DNA of 64,000 nt from Candidatus Scalindua sp. SCAELEC01 (GCA_004282745.1 SHMT01000008.1:51909-115908); one strand, 5' to 3'; counted from the stretch's first letter, positions 51,486 to 61,681 are shown. The notes: generated by a model not told the origin, from the sequence alone. A program made the numbers and translations.

Positions 51486-54239
51486 ATGAAGAGGAAGTAT
51501 GTATTCTTTTTTGGTGACGGGCACGCTGACGGCAATGCCTCGATGAAGGAGTTGCTAGGTGGTAAAGGCGCCAATCTGGCTGAAATGACGAATTTAGCTA
51601 TTCCTGTACCTCCCGGTTTTACCATTACGACAGAAGCTTGCAACGATTACTACAACAATAATAAGTCATTCCCTACGGGTCTTCAAAGTGAAATCGATAA
51701 CAATCTCTCCTCTTTAGAACGTCTGATGGGAGCCAAATTGGGTGATCCCAAAAACCCCTTACTGGTATCTGTCCGAAGTGGTGCTGCCGCATCTATGCCA
51801 GGAATGATGGATACTGTCTTAAACTTAGGCTTAAACCCTAAGTGTGTTGAAGGTCTTATAAAGAAAAACAATAGCGATAGATTTGCATGGGATGCATACA
51901 GACGTTTTGTCTCTATGTTTGGTAATGTAGTTATGGGTATGCAACATCACCATTTTGAAGAGATACTTGACGAATACAAGAGAAAGGCATGCGTAAAAAA
52001 TGATACCGAGCTTACAACGGATCAGTTAAAAGATATCTGTAACGATTTTATATCTATTTACAAAAAACAGACAAAAACCGTTTTTCCCGTAAACCCAAAA
52101 GAGCAATTGCGCAAATCGATCATTGCGGTTTTTGAATCATGGAATAATCCAAGAGCTATCAAATATAGAGAAATTTATGATATCAAGGGATTGAGTGGCA
52201 CTGCGGTAAATATTCAGGCGATGGTCTTTGGAAATCGGGGCAATGATTCAGCAACGGGAGTCTGTTTTACCAGAAACCCCTCAACCGGAGAAAATAAATT
52301 TTACGGTGAGTATTTACTCAATGCACAAGGAGAAGATGTCGTAGCGGGGATTCGCACACCGGAACCGATAAAAACTCTACAAAAGAGAATGCCATTAGTC
52401 TACAGACAGCTAGTTACGATAAAAAATAATTTAGAAAAACACTACAAAGATCTCCAGGATATGGAATTTACTGTCCAGGACAAAAAGTTATTTATGCTTC
52501 AGACAAGAAACGGAAAACGCACGGCCCATGCCGCGGTAAAGATCGCTGTCGATATGGTGAGGGAAAAACTCATCGATAAAAAAACAGCCATTAATAGAGT
52601 TATACCCGATGAACTGGACCAACTTCTCCACCCCACATTTGATCCAAAAGCCAAAAAGGTTGTAATCGCTCATGGCCTTCCTGCTTCACCGGGTGCTGCA
52701 ACAGGCAAAGTGGTATTTAATGCAGAGGATGCAGAAAAGTATGCGGCCAGGAAAGAGCCCGTTATCCTCGTAAGAATCGAGACTTCTCCCGAGGATATCG
52801 GAGGAATGCATGTCTCAAAGGGGATCCTTACCTCCCGGGGAGGAATGACATCACACGCAGCGGTAGTAGCAAGGGGAATGGGGACTTGCTGCGTAGCCGG
52901 ATGCGGTCACCTCCATATCGATTACAACAAAGAGGAGTTTGTCGTAGACGGTAAAACGGTTAAGAAAGGTGACTATATCTCTCTAGACGGTTCTCTTGGA
53001 GAAGTTATTTTAGGAAAAACACCAACTGTTGAACCCACTCTCAGTGGCAGTTTTAACACTCTCATGAAATGGGCCGATGAATACCGCAAGCTTAAGGTTA
53101 GAACAAACGCTGATACACCTGAAGATGCTAAACGAGCAAGAAGTTTTGGTGCTGAGGGTATTGGACTGTGTCGAACGGAACACATGTTTTTTGATGAGAG
53201 CAGGATAGATTATGTACGACAAATGATACTCGTTGCTGGTGATGTGGATAATCTAAAAACAGCAGTTGACGATCTAAAGGCTGATCTCGACAAAATACCA
53301 GGTAAAATACCGGCTGCGTTAGAGGGTAAACTGAAAAAGGCAATTAAGAGCAAAAATAAAGCAGATAGTCTCTACAAAAACGCATTAAAAAAACTGCTTC
53401 CTATGCAAAGAGGAGATTTTGAAAAAATTTTTACCGTTATGAAAGGCCTTCCCGTAACCATACGACTTCTTGACCCACCTTTGCACGAGTTTTTACCAAA
53501 AGAAAACTCTTTGCTTAAGAAAATAGCACAAAAAATAGGGATAACTCTCTCTTCCATAAAAGAGAAAGTTGAGAATCTTCAGGAAGTTAACCCAATGCTG
53601 GGATTGAGAGGTTGCCGTTTGGGTATCGTCTACCCCGATATTTATAAAATGCAGGTACAGGCAATAATCGAAGCTGCCCTTAGTACAAAGAAGAAGGGTA
53701 TCAAAGTTCTTCCGGAGATAATGATTCCCCTTGTCGGAACCGTTGGAGAGATGGAGATCCTCAAGAGTGACGTGGTTGAGGTAGCAAATACCATTTTGAA
53801 GAAAAAGGGTTCCGAAATGAATTTCAAGGTCGGCACAATGATAGAGATACCGAGAGCCGCCTTAACCGCTGATCAGATTGCCAAACATGCGGAATTTTTC
53901 TCTTTTGGAACAAACGATTTGACGCAAATGGCATTTGGATTTAGCAGAGATGATGTTGGCTCATTCATACCACAGTATACCCAACGAGGCATTCTCGAAA
54001 ATGACCCTTTTCAGGTCCTCGATCAATCGGGCATAGGACAGTTAGTGCAGATTGGCATTGAAAAAGGGCGGCAAACAAGACCTAACATAAAGATCGGCAT
54101 ATGTGGAGAACATGGTGGAGAACCATCCTCAATCGAGTTTTGTCATAAAAACAAGATGGATTACGTAAGCTGTTCCCCCTTTCGGGTACCTATTGCACGT
54201 TTAGCAGCAGCCCAAGCGGCAATGAAGGAAGTAAAATAA
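51486..54239 (+). CDS. ppdK: Pyruvate phosphate dikinase
   Basis: 917 aa. ATP-grasp N-terminal domain (LLGGKGANLAEM), central phosphohistidine domain with GGMTSHAAVVARGMG (catalytic His), and a C-terminal PEP/pyruvate domain with GLRGCRLG and the GTNDLTQMAFGFSRDD segment. It interconverts pyruvate and PEP, useful for gluconeogenesis from fixed acetyl-CoA. Of two close ATGs, the second (51486) has the better distance to GAGGAG. Confidence 0.96.
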   Translation: MKRKYVFFFGDGHADGNASMKELLGGKGANLAEMTNLAIPVPPGFTITTEACNDYYNNNKSFPTGLQSEIDNNLSSLERLMGAKLGDPKNPLLVSVRSGAAASMPGMMDTVLNLGLNPKCVEGLIKKNNSDRFAWDAYRRFVSMFGNVVMGMQHHHFEEILDEYKRKACVKNDTELTTDQLKDICNDFISIYKKQTKTVFPVNPKEQLRKSIIAVFESWNNPRAIKYREIYDIKGLSGTAVNIQAMVFGNRGNDSATGVCFTRNPSTGENKFYGEYLLNAQGEDVVAGIRTPEPIKTLQKRMPLVYRQLVTIKNNLEKHYKDLQDMEFTVQDKKLFMLQTRNGKRTAHAAVKIAVDMVREKLIDKKTAINRVIPDELDQLLHPTFDPKAKKVVIAHGLPASPGAATGKVVFNAEDAEKYAARKEPVILVRIETSPEDIGGMHVSKGILTSRGGMTSHAAVVARGMGTCCVAGCGHLHIDYNKEEFVVDGKTVKKGDYISLDGSLGEVILGKTPTVEPTLSGSFNTLMKWADEYRKLKVRTNADTPEDAKRARSFGAEGIGLCRTEHMFFDESRIDYVRQMILVAGDVDNLKTAVDDLKADLDKIPGKIPAALEGKLKKAIKSKNKADSLYKNALKKLLPMQRGDFEKIFTVMKGLPVTIRLLDPPLHEFLPKENSLLKKIAQKIGITLSSIKEKVENLQEVNPMLGLRGCRLGIVYPDIYKMQVQAIIEAALSTKKKGIKVLPEIMIPLVGTVGEMEILKSDVVEVANTILKKKGSEMNFKVGTMIEIPRAALTADQIAKHAEFFSFGTNDLTQMAFGFSRDDVGSFIPQYTQRGILENDPFQVLDQSGIGQLVQIGIEKGRQTRPNIKIGICGEHGGEPSSIEFCHKNKMDYVSCSPFRVPIARLAAAQAAMKEVK

Positions 54240-56582
54240 ATGGAAAATTTGTCCTCAGAAAAAATTAGGAATTTTTTGATTTTTACGAAAGACGTTTATG
54301 TAGCCAAACCGTTCAGGTATGTAATCAATTTTTTCTCCTGGTACTTTTATCAAAAGGAGACCCTTGAGGATAAATTAAAACAAAAAGATACGCAAATTGA
54401 TAATCTAAAGACACAATTAAATGTGGTCAATCATATGTATGAAGAGGGGAGAAATCTTTTAAAAGAACAGAAGAAAGATTTAGAGGAGATGCTCAAGATA
54501 GAGCGGAAAAGTGCAACTATTCCTTCGATAATAGAGATAAGAGAGGAGAAGATCGAGGTCTCCCAGATGTCATGGGTTAAGATTAACAAATTAAAGGCTA
54601 AAATAGAGAGATTGACCAATGCAGGGATCCCTACTACACCTGAGGGGTATTATGAGCTTGGCCTTATAGCGTATGGCAATGGAAAATATGACGAAGCTAT
54701 AAAACTTTGGGAAACGGTTCTTAAACTGGACAAAAACAGTCTGGATACCAGCCACAATCTTGGAATAGTCTATTATCATGTGGGCCTGTACGATGAAACC
54801 ATTTCTCTACTCAACAAAGTTATCAAGGTTAACCCGAAAGATTCTTCCGCACACTATTGTCTCGGTCTTGCTCATACAGAGAAAGAAAACTTCGATACGG
54901 CAATTTATGAATTTAAGAAGGCCTCTCTTTACGATCAAGACAATAACGAACAAATTCGTTACCATCTTGGCCTATCTTACGAAAGAAATGGAGAAGTGAA
55001 TGAGGCAATAGAGACTTACAATTCAGTCCTTGAATCAAATCCGAAACATACGAATGCAGCGTATCATGTTGGGGTAATTTATAGAAAAAAAGGGTTGTTT
55101 GATATGGCAATTTCTCAGTTTCAGACGGTTTTGGAATTGACCCCACAGTGTGTTGGCGCTTACTATAATCTTGGTATCTGCTACAAAGAGAAAAATATGA
55201 TACCAACGGCAAAAAAACAGTTTGAACATGCACTAAATATCAACCCTGAACATGTAGAAACGCTCTACAACCTTGCCCTTATCTTTAAAGAAGAAAATAA
55301 CCATGGAGAAGCTATTTCCCATTTAAGAAAAATCTGCGAAATGGTTCCGAAACACCAGGGTTCACATTATATTCTGGGACTCATATGGTATAAAGAGGAA
55401 AAATTTACAGATGCAATTTCAGAATTTAAAATAGCACTAGATATTGATGAAGGTAACGCCAACGTTCATTACCATCTTGGTCGGACGTACCTAAAGAAGA
55501 AACAGCTTTATGAGGCAATCACTTCTTATCAGAATGCTATACGGTTTGATAACACACACGTTAATGCACTGTTAGAGTTGGGGATTTCTTATAACAGCAT
55601 CCTGAAACACGGAAAGGCCATTTCTCTGTTTGAAAAAGTCTTGAGACTGGAGCCAAACTGTGCGCCATGTCATTACAACTTGGGAATTGCATACAAATCT
55701 AAAAACAAGTTATACGAATCATGTACATCATACAAGAAGGCCCTTGAAATCAATCCCCATTATGCAGAGGCCTGGAATAGTATTGGTACTGTCTATAAGG
55801 AGATGGGAAAAAGAGCCGAAGCTATTTCTGCACACAAGCAAGCTCTGCAAATTAATCCCTCTTATTCAGAAGCACATAATAATCTCGGCATTATATACGA
55901 TGATAATGGAAGATTAGAAGAGGCCATATTCCATTATAATCAGGCCCTCAAGATAAGCCCCGGTTTTGCCGAAGTATACAACAATCTTGGTGTAACCTAC
56001 TCGAAGCAAAATGATGTCGATAAAGCGGTACGACACTATAAAGCAGCCCTTGACTTAAACCCGAGATATGCTGAGGCATTCAACAATTTAGGAGTAGCTT
56101 ATGTTTCCAAAGAGATGATTGAGGAAGCTGTCGAGCAGTACAAAATGGCAATTGACATTAACCCAAACTATGCCGAGGCACACAATAATCTTGGAATTAC
56201 ATACACAAAGAAAGCGAAGTTTACCCAGGCTATTTCACACTACAAAGAAGCAATAAAAATAAATCCTGGTTACGTAGCCGCTTATTACAACATTGGCATT
56301 ACCTATACGAAAAAGAAGATGTACGACCACGCCATAGAATCACTGAAAAAGACGATAGAGCTAAATCCTGATGACGAATCTGCCCATTACAATTTAGGAA
56401 TCGTCTATAGCAAGAAGCGAATGTACGATGATGCAATACTCGAATTCCAAAAGGTAATAGACGCCAATCCAAACTCACCAAGCGTCCACTATAATCTCGG
56501 GGTAGCGTATCGTGAAAAGGGTATGTTGCTGCAGGCAAAAAGAGAGATATACTTGTATAAGAAATTAAATAGCCGAAGATAG
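54240..56582 (+). CDS. Large TPR-repeat protein
   Basis: 780 aa that starts at the base right after the ppdK stop. An N-terminal coiled coil (about residues 35-85) is followed by about 17 consecutive 34-residue TPR units (repeating YNLGI.Y...A...Y..AL..NP). The repeats become nearly identical between residues 500 and 700. There is no signal peptide. It is probably a protein-interaction scaffold. Immediate adjacency to ppdK suggests translational coupling, but partners are not known. Confidence 0.88.
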   Translation: MENLSSEKIRNFLIFTKDVYVAKPFRYVINFFSWYFYQKETLEDKLKQKDTQIDNLKTQLNVVNHMYEEGRNLLKEQKKDLEEMLKIERKSATIPSIIEIREEKIEVSQMSWVKINKLKAKIERLTNAGIPTTPEGYYELGLIAYGNGKYDEAIKLWETVLKLDKNSLDTSHNLGIVYYHVGLYDETISLLNKVIKVNPKDSSAHYCLGLAHTEKENFDTAIYEFKKASLYDQDNNEQIRYHLGLSYERNGEVNEAIETYNSVLESNPKHTNAAYHVGVIYRKKGLFDMAISQFQTVLELTPQCVGAYYNLGICYKEKNMIPTAKKQFEHALNINPEHVETLYNLALIFKEENNHGEAISHLRKICEMVPKHQGSHYILGLIWYKEEKFTDAISEFKIALDIDEGNANVHYHLGRTYLKKKQLYEAITSYQNAIRFDNTHVNALLELGISYNSILKHGKAISLFEKVLRLEPNCAPCHYNLGIAYKSKNKLYESCTSYKKALEINPHYAEAWNSIGTVYKEMGKRAEAISAHKQALQINPSYSEAHNNLGIIYDDNGRLEEAIFHYNQALKISPGFAEVYNNLGVTYSKQNDVDKAVRHYKAALDLNPRYAEAFNNLGVAYVSKEMIEEAVEQYKMAIDINPNYAEAHNNLGITYTKKAKFTQAISHYKEAIKINPGYVAAYYNIGITYTKKKMYDHAIESLKKTIELNPDDESAHYNLGIVYSKKRMYDDAILEFQKVIDANPNSPSVHYNLGVAYREKGMLLQAKREIYLYKKLNSRR

Positions 56583-56584
56583 CG

Positions 56585-56610
56585 GCGATTCCGATAGAGA
56601 TCGGAATCGC
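56585..56610 (+). terminator. Hairpin after the ppdK-TPR unit
   Basis: GCGATTCCGAT / ATCGGAATCGC, perfect 11-bp stem with an AGAG loop, 3 nt after the TPR stop. The T-run is weak, so termination strength is uncertain. Confidence 0.65.
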
Positions 56611-56700
56611 TTAGTAATTGGGTCCACAAAACCCCACTTATCAATGTAAAGTGAACGCATTAAAAATATCGGAGATTTTTAGCTGATCCACAACAACAAA

Positions 56701-57096
56701 TCACTTGTCACCTTTCTCTCGGTAGACTTTAATTGCAGCCTCGATAGCTTCTTGCGCCAAAACGGAACAGTGCATCTTATTTGCAGGCAAACCATCTAAG
56801 GCTTCAGCCACAGCTTCATTTGTAACCTGCAAAGCATCTTCTGTCGTCTTGTCCTTAATCATCTCAGTTGCCATGCTGCTTGTAGCAATAGCCGCACCAC
56901 AACCAAAAGTCTTAAATTTAGCCTCGGTAATTTTATTATCGTCCACTTTTATGTAGAGCCTCATCACATCACCACAAGCCGGATTACCTACTGTTCCTAC
57001 TGCATCAGCATCCGTTATTTCACCCATGTTTCGGGGGTTCATAAAGTGGTCCATCACTTTCTCACTATAAGGTCCAGCCATATCTTCATTTGCCAT
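56701..57096 (-). CDS. IscU/NifU-type iron-sulfur scaffold
   Basis: 131 aa. The three cluster-ligand Cys are present in NPACGD, FGCGAA and MHCSVLA. The ATG 57096 has GAAGGGAG 9 nt upstream. No cysteine desulfurase gene is adjacent, so the sulfur donor must be encoded elsewhere. It would supply clusters to the many Fe-S proteins here (Rieske, CO dehydrogenase, GlcF-like). Confidence 0.93.
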   Translation of the reverse strand: MANEDMAGPYSEKVMDHFMNPRNMGEITDADAVGTVGNPACGDVMRLYIKVDDNKITEAKFKTFGCGAAIATSSMATEMIKDKTTEDALQVTNEAVAEALDGLPANKMHCSVLAQEAIEAAIKVYREKGDK

Positions 57097-57411
57097 AAAC
57101 ATTACTCCCTTCAATCAACAAAAACGCACATTAACGAGCTCAGCGCATCCAGCGCAACTCTTTCAAAATCCCTACTACAGCCTTCATGTGTTGCTTAATA
57201 CCTCTTCCGGTAACCTGCCCGCCTAACATCTGACCAACCATTCCGACTTGCCCGACTATTTTTTGTTCAGGCGGGAGCACTAACGCACAAAAAAAAACTT
57301 TCAAATTCCAATGCAGAAATTGATGCCGCACACCTTAGGTCATTCGATTGCGACAAAACGAGTCCTAAGAACTACTCATGTCTCCTTTATCTGACCAGAA
57401 AACATGTCACC

Positions 57412-58206
57412 CTAATCCAAAAAGTCACATACAGCTCTTTCTCTTTGCTCAAAGGTAACATAGCCCTTATAACCACATTGCCTTGCAACAAGCACAGCCT
57501 TATCAAAATCTTTGCCAACTTCATCTGGCGCATGCGCATCGGAACCAAAAACAATCGGTATGTTGTACTTTTGATAAATAGTGAGAATCTCTTTAGAAGG
57601 ATACATCTCTTTTACCGGTTTTCTTAAACCAGATGTGTTTATCTCTACCGCAACGTCATGCTTTGCAAAGACTTGAGCGGTATCATTCAACTCATTTGAG
57701 AGATCGGCTTCGCAGCGGTGCCCAAATTTTTTGACAAGATCGCTATGCCCTATTATATCAAAAAGACCGGAACGAGCAGATTGTCTCAATAAATCAAAAT
57801 AGTTCGCATAAACATTGTCAACATCGGTACTGTCCCATCTATCTCTCTCGTCCGGATGGTCAAATGCCCAAGTTCCGATAGAGTGCACAGACCCTATTAC
57901 GTAATCAAATTGATATCGTGCCAGAATTTCTCGTAAAGAGGATTCGTTACCGGGAACATAATCTGCTTCTATCCCCAATTTAATACAAATATCAGGAAAA
58001 CTCCTACGTAGCCGCTCAACCTCACCGACATAATCGGGTAACTCTTCCAATGTCATTGAAAGGTTATTTTTTTTACCACCTTTCATTGGCAAATGGTCAC
58101 TAAAACCTAATTCATCAAGTCCGCACTGTACAGCCTCTTTCACGTAATCTTCCATTTTTCCAGAGGCGTGTCCACATAAGCTTGTATGTGTGTGATAGTC
58201 AATCAT
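57412..58206 (-). CDS. PHP-family phosphatase (histidinol-phosphatase type)
   Basis: 264 aa with metal-binding HTHTSLCGHASG at the N-terminus, GFSDHLP, EADYVPG, GSVHSIG, IGHSDLVKKFG and GSDAHAPDEV. This pattern matches HisK/HisJ-type histidinol-phosphatases of the PHP superfamily. A nucleotide or sugar phosphatase role is also possible. No his gene is adjacent. Confidence 0.88.
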   Translation of the reverse strand: MIDYHTHTSLCGHASGKMEDYVKEAVQCGLDELGFSDHLPMKGGKKNNLSMTLEELPDYVGEVERLRRSFPDICIKLGIEADYVPGNESSLREILARYQFDYVIGSVHSIGTWAFDHPDERDRWDSTDVDNVYANYFDLLRQSARSGLFDIIGHSDLVKKFGHRCEADLSNELNDTAQVFAKHDVAVEINTSGLRKPVKEMYPSKEILTIYQKYNIPIVFGSDAHAPDEVGKDFDKAVLVARQCGYKGYVTFEQRERAVCDFLD

Positions 58207-58263
58207 AAAATATAATTAGAACCCAACAATCATATATGTTCTCATCCAAGAAGTTTCCAATTA

Positions 58264-58330
58264 TCTAGTTTTTGAACGAAAACTACCTAGGTACTTTTCA
58301 TTCAAACACAGGGTTTTCGTTCAGACACTA
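58264..58330 (-). repeat. Covarying hairpin repeat (family 1), deletion copy I
   Basis: 67 bp: TAGTTTTTGAACGAAAACTACC joined to TAGGTACTTTTCATTCAAAC and the end TTTTCGTTCAGACACTA. The inner stem and both central boxes are deleted, leaving the outer arms. It ends 27 nt from the stop of the ferritin-like gene. Confidence 0.75.
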
Positions 58331-58357
58331 TCTAGTAAAACCGAACCCTAACTATCT

Positions 58358-58819
58358 TTAAAACTCCTTGTAGATCACATCGTCGTACTCCGTTTCAATC
58401 CTCACCTTGTGGCTCAACTCTTCAGCAGCTAACGCTTCAAAAAGGTTCTTTATTTCGATACTGGTAACAACTTTTGCCATATCGTTATAAAAGTGATAAG
58501 CAGACTCTTCCCTCTTCATTGCGTGTATCATCACACCCTGGACAGTAGAGTCTGGCGTGATCTCTTTGTCAACAAGATATTGACTTATATTGAAGTCGTG
58601 TTGTGGGTGATGCACCGTATGATGCTCATCACCAATTCCACTCAACTCAAAGTTTTCAAGCTTGATTTTATGCTTCAATTCAATTTCCGCAAATTCCTTG
58701 AGCATAACCTTTGCTCCAGGATCTTTTACCACATCTACAGCATGTAAATAAAATTCATAGGCATCCTTTTCCTGTTGTATAGCCGTATCCATGACCTCTC
58801 TCAACGTATTAGTTGCCAT
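58358..58819 (-). CDS. Ferritin-like / rubrerythrin-type protein
   Basis: 153 aa, two-helix repeat with two copies of an Ex...ExxH-like set: QQEKDAYEFYLHA...EFAEIELKHK and REESAYHFYND...AAEELSHKVRIE. A di-iron carboxylate site is likely. No rubredoxin domain follows. It is 24 nt downstream of the thioredoxin-like gene and probably acts in oxidative or iron stress. Confidence 0.85.
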   Translation of the reverse strand: MATNTLREVMDTAIQQEKDAYEFYLHAVDVVKDPGAKVMLKEFAEIELKHKIKLENFELSGIGDEHHTVHHPQHDFNISQYLVDKEITPDSTVQGVMIHAMKREESAYHFYNDMAKVVTSIEIKNLFEALAAEELSHKVRIETEYDDVIYKEF

Positions 58820-58843
58820 ATTTCCTTTCCCCCTTTTCAGCAT

Positions 58844-59356
58844 TTAATTGACAAATAGGTTCTTTATAAAATCTTTGTCAGGCGGTGCGTTATCTCGGTA
58901 AATTATTATGCCGCTCTTATTCAGGACAATATTGAGAGGTATACCGGTGACCTGAAAAATTTTCGTCACCTCCGCCATTTCATCGAGAATAACATTATAG
59001 TTTAACTCTCTCTTCTTTACAAATGATTTCACTTTTGATCTATGTTCTCCAACGTCAACAACTACTATTTCAAGCCCATCATCCTTAAATTCATCGTAAT
59101 AGTTTTTAATAAGCGGTATCTCATTCCTGCAAGCATGACACCATGTTGCACTGAAAACCAATAATACGTTCTTATCTTTTCCAAAAGTCCGGAGTGTGAA
59201 TTCGCTACCATCGACATTCGGCAAGGTAAAAGTCGGAGCTTTTTGACCTACATTTACCCCCACTTCTGTTCCAGCTGATACCATCTGTTTTTCATGGCAA
59301 AAATTAAATAGGATTGTTGTAACAACAAACAATAATAAAACATTAAGTTTCCGCAT
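58844..59356 (-). CDS. TlpA/ResA-like exported thioredoxin
   Basis: 170 aa with a signal peptide and a thioredoxin fold. The active site WCHAC is preceded by VFSATW, and cis-Pro lies in GIPLNIVL. Such proteins reduce disulfides in apocytochromes before haem attachment, which would suit a multihaem-rich cell, but a peroxide-related role is possible. Confidence 0.88.
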   Translation of the reverse strand: MRKLNVLLLFVVTTILFNFCHEKQMVSAGTEVGVNVGQKAPTFTLPNVDGSEFTLRTFGKDKNVLLVFSATWCHACRNEIPLIKNYYDEFKDDGLEIVVVDVGEHRSKVKSFVKKRELNYNVILDEMAEVTKIFQVTGIPLNIVLNKSGIIIYRDNAPPDKDFIKNLFVN

Positions 59357-59547
59357 GGTAATTCTCGTTCCCTTCGTCTATCCTAAAAAGCCCCCAAACA
59401 CAACTACCTGTTTTCTCTTGATTGTTTCAGGCTATTTTTTTTCGTCAGCGTTCGGTGTTAATTTTTCCCGTTGACCTTATTCGTCTACGCCGAATGATCG
59501 CCGCCCGGTTTACCGGCTATTCGAACAGGCTACCATGGCTTTCTGGC

Positions 59548-59575
59548 CAGCAAGTTACTCTTTCCTGGACCCTTA
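59548..59575. repeat. Family 2 repeat, solitary right end
   Basis: CCAGCAAGTTACTCTTTCCT then GGACCCTTAG, matching the right terminal repeat of the element at 41252-41440. The left end was not found nearby. Confidence 0.6.
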
Positions 59576-59616
59576 GTGGTTCATTATGGCAAAATCCGGA
59601 TTCGTCTTCAACCAAA

Positions 59617-59656
59617 AAAAGAAGGGCAACAATGTGTAAATCGTTGCCCTTCTTTT
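59617..59656. terminator. Bidirectional terminator after cooS
   Basis: AAAAGAAGGGCAAC / GTTGCCCTTCTTTT, a 14-bp stem with a 12-nt loop and T-runs on both strands. On the minus strand it lies 16 nt after the cooS stop. Confidence 0.9.
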
Positions 59657-59671
59657 TCTCTACTCATCTAA

Positions 59672-61681
59672 TTAATCTTTTTTTCTGTGTTCGTGAGCAA
59701 GACCGGGCTCGCATCCGGCATGGACATCTGAACCATCAACCGCAAGCTGACGCCTGTCTTCCATATCGTACAGCTTCCTCTCCTTCTTGACGTTGATGCC
59801 CAACGCATCCCTCTTCTTCTCTATATGGTCAATAATCAGCTTCGCCATCACCTTCAAATCGGGCTCAAATGACCACTTACCACCCACCAACTCCTCTAAC
59901 TCTTCACTTAAAAATTTATCAACATCCGGTGCTCCACTCGCCGGAGACTTTGTCCCAAACAACGTATACACTCCACTCGTAACAAAATAGTGACCAATTG
60001 CCAACGCCTTCTCATGCATCCAGTCGAGGCATACTCCCGCAACCGGAAGCTCACTGATATCATTACCAAGGCCGCCCTCCTTCACCATCTCAGAGCACGA
60101 TATCAGTATCCTACTATTGTCTACACACGATCCTGCATGAAGGACCGGCGGCATTCCCACCGCCTCACAAACCTCTCTTAACCCCTCTCCTGCATTTTTC
60201 ATATGCTCGGGAACCATCATACCCTCTCGTGCACACTCCGCCGCCGCACAACCCGTCTGCACAACCAAGATATTATTTGCTATCAACTCGTTCACCAAAT
60301 CCATATAGGGCATCTGATCCGGCCACAGTATTGAACTTGTGCAACCTACTACGCCAACGACACCACGGATCCTACCGTTCATGATATTGTCATTTAACGG
60401 CCTATATGATGCCCTGTACGTGCCTCCCAACATATACTTGATGGTCTCATGGGTAAAACCTACAACCACATCAGACTTCTTACCCTTTGGGATATAAACC
60501 CTACTCCTGTCTCGGTTTGGATAATTATCTATCGCAATCTTTACAATTTCCTTCGCCTTCTCGTAGGCATTCTCGTCATTGATCTCTATATGCTGCGTTC
60601 CCGCTATCTTCGCCTTGGGTGATGTCGTTATCATCTTCGTATGAAAATGGCTTGCAACCTCTTCATCTCCCTGCATCACACACTGGATATCCACTGTTAT
60701 CGCCTCTATCGCACCCGTCGCCAACGCCATCTCCTGCATCTTCATATGGCCTGCAAGCGGAATCCCATGTCTCATCAGCATCTCATTCGCCGTACAACAT
60801 ATCCCTGCAAGACTAATCCCTTTTGCTCCTACCGCCTCCGCCGCTTTTAACATCTCCGGATCCTGTGATGCAACCGCTACCATCTCAGACATCTGCGGTT
60901 CGTGGCCATGTACGAGAATATTTACCTCATCTTCCCGGATCACCCCAAGATTCGCAGTCCCACGCTTTGGCTTTGGTGTACCAAAAAGGATATCCTGGAG
61001 TTCGGTAGCTATCATCGCCCCACCCCAACCATCCGCCAACGATGTCCTGCACGCATGCAGAATCAGATTCTTATAATCCTGGTCAGTACCCATCCCGGTT
61101 CGATGCATGGACTCGGTAACCTCCCTATCTATCGCCCTTGGAGTCACATCAAGCTTTTCCCACACCTTCTGCCTGTTAATGGGCGCTTTCTTTGCGAACG
61201 CCTGTGTACCATACGCCTTACCAAACTCCGCAAGTGCCATCTCACCAACTTCCTCCGCTATCTCCTCAACCTTACGTCCTTCAGTAGAGACCTCAAACAG
61301 CGCTGCAACCTCATGGAGCTTTTTGATGTCCGTTATCTTGTACCCTTTGGCCTCACCCCTAGCCGTTGCAATAAGGAGATGGGCCACCGATCTACCATGG
61401 TCCGAGTGAGCGGCGGTTCCCGCTGCAACGTACCGGACAAAGTGCCTCGCTGCAATCGTGTTTGCATCCGCACCACATACCCCCTTCTTTGGCCCCCTGC
61501 CAAACGGATCTACATTACAGGGACCCATCTGACAATGTCTACAGCAGAGCCCGATCTTACCAAACCCGCATTGTGGCTGCTGCGCATCGTATCTATCATA
61601 CGAACTCTCTATGCCTCCCTCTTCCATCTTTTTTAGTAGTTCCAAAGACTCTCTATCTGCTCCTTCATAATTACGAGCCAT
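59672..61681 (-). CDS. cooS: CO dehydrogenase catalytic subunit
   Basis: 669 aa Ni-Fe-S enzyme that reduces CO2 to CO in the Wood-Ljungdahl pathway. N-terminal Cys clusters are FGKIGLCCRHCQMGPC and DPFGRGPKKGVCGAD; later GICCTANEMLMRHG, VVGCTS and the C-terminal CSEMVKEGG and AGVCLDW segments give the C-cluster ligands. TTTGGAGG precedes the ATG. No acetyl-CoA synthase gene is adjacent in the window. Length is typical of the catalytic subunit. Confidence 0.95.
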   Translation of the reverse strand: MARNYEGADRESLELLKKMEEGGIESSYDRYDAQQPQCGFGKIGLCCRHCQMGPCNVDPFGRGPKKGVCGADANTIAARHFVRYVAAGTAAHSDHGRSVAHLLIATARGEAKGYKITDIKKLHEVAALFEVSTEGRKVEEIAEEVGEMALAEFGKAYGTQAFAKKAPINRQKVWEKLDVTPRAIDREVTESMHRTGMGTDQDYKNLILHACRTSLADGWGGAMIATELQDILFGTPKPKRGTANLGVIREDEVNILVHGHEPQMSEMVAVASQDPEMLKAAEAVGAKGISLAGICCTANEMLMRHGIPLAGHMKMQEMALATGAIEAITVDIQCVMQGDEEVASHFHTKMITTSPKAKIAGTQHIEINDENAYEKAKEIVKIAIDNYPNRDRSRVYIPKGKKSDVVVGFTHETIKYMLGGTYRASYRPLNDNIMNGRIRGVVGVVGCTSSILWPDQMPYMDLVNELIANNILVVQTGCAAAECAREGMMVPEHMKNAGEGLREVCEAVGMPPVLHAGSCVDNSRILISCSEMVKEGGLGNDISELPVAGVCLDWMHEKALAIGHYFVTSGVYTLFGTKSPASGAPDVDKFLSEELEELVGGKWSFEPDLKVMAKLIIDHIEKKRDALGINVKKERKLYDMEDRRQLAVDGSDVHAGCEPGLAHEHRKKD

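Larger units (their letters stand above)
59357..59671. other. 315-bp gap with repeat end and terminator
   Basis: No gene. Contains a family 2 repeat end at 59548-59575 (CAAGTTACTCTTTCCTGGAC followed by CCTTAG) and a strong two-way terminator at 59617-59656. Confidence 0.55.

Noticed and set aside
57140-57331. 63-codon minus-strand frame beside the IscU gene
   Set aside because: No good ribosome-binding site, a low-complexity Gly/Val/Gln segment and no family resemblance. Treated as noncoding.
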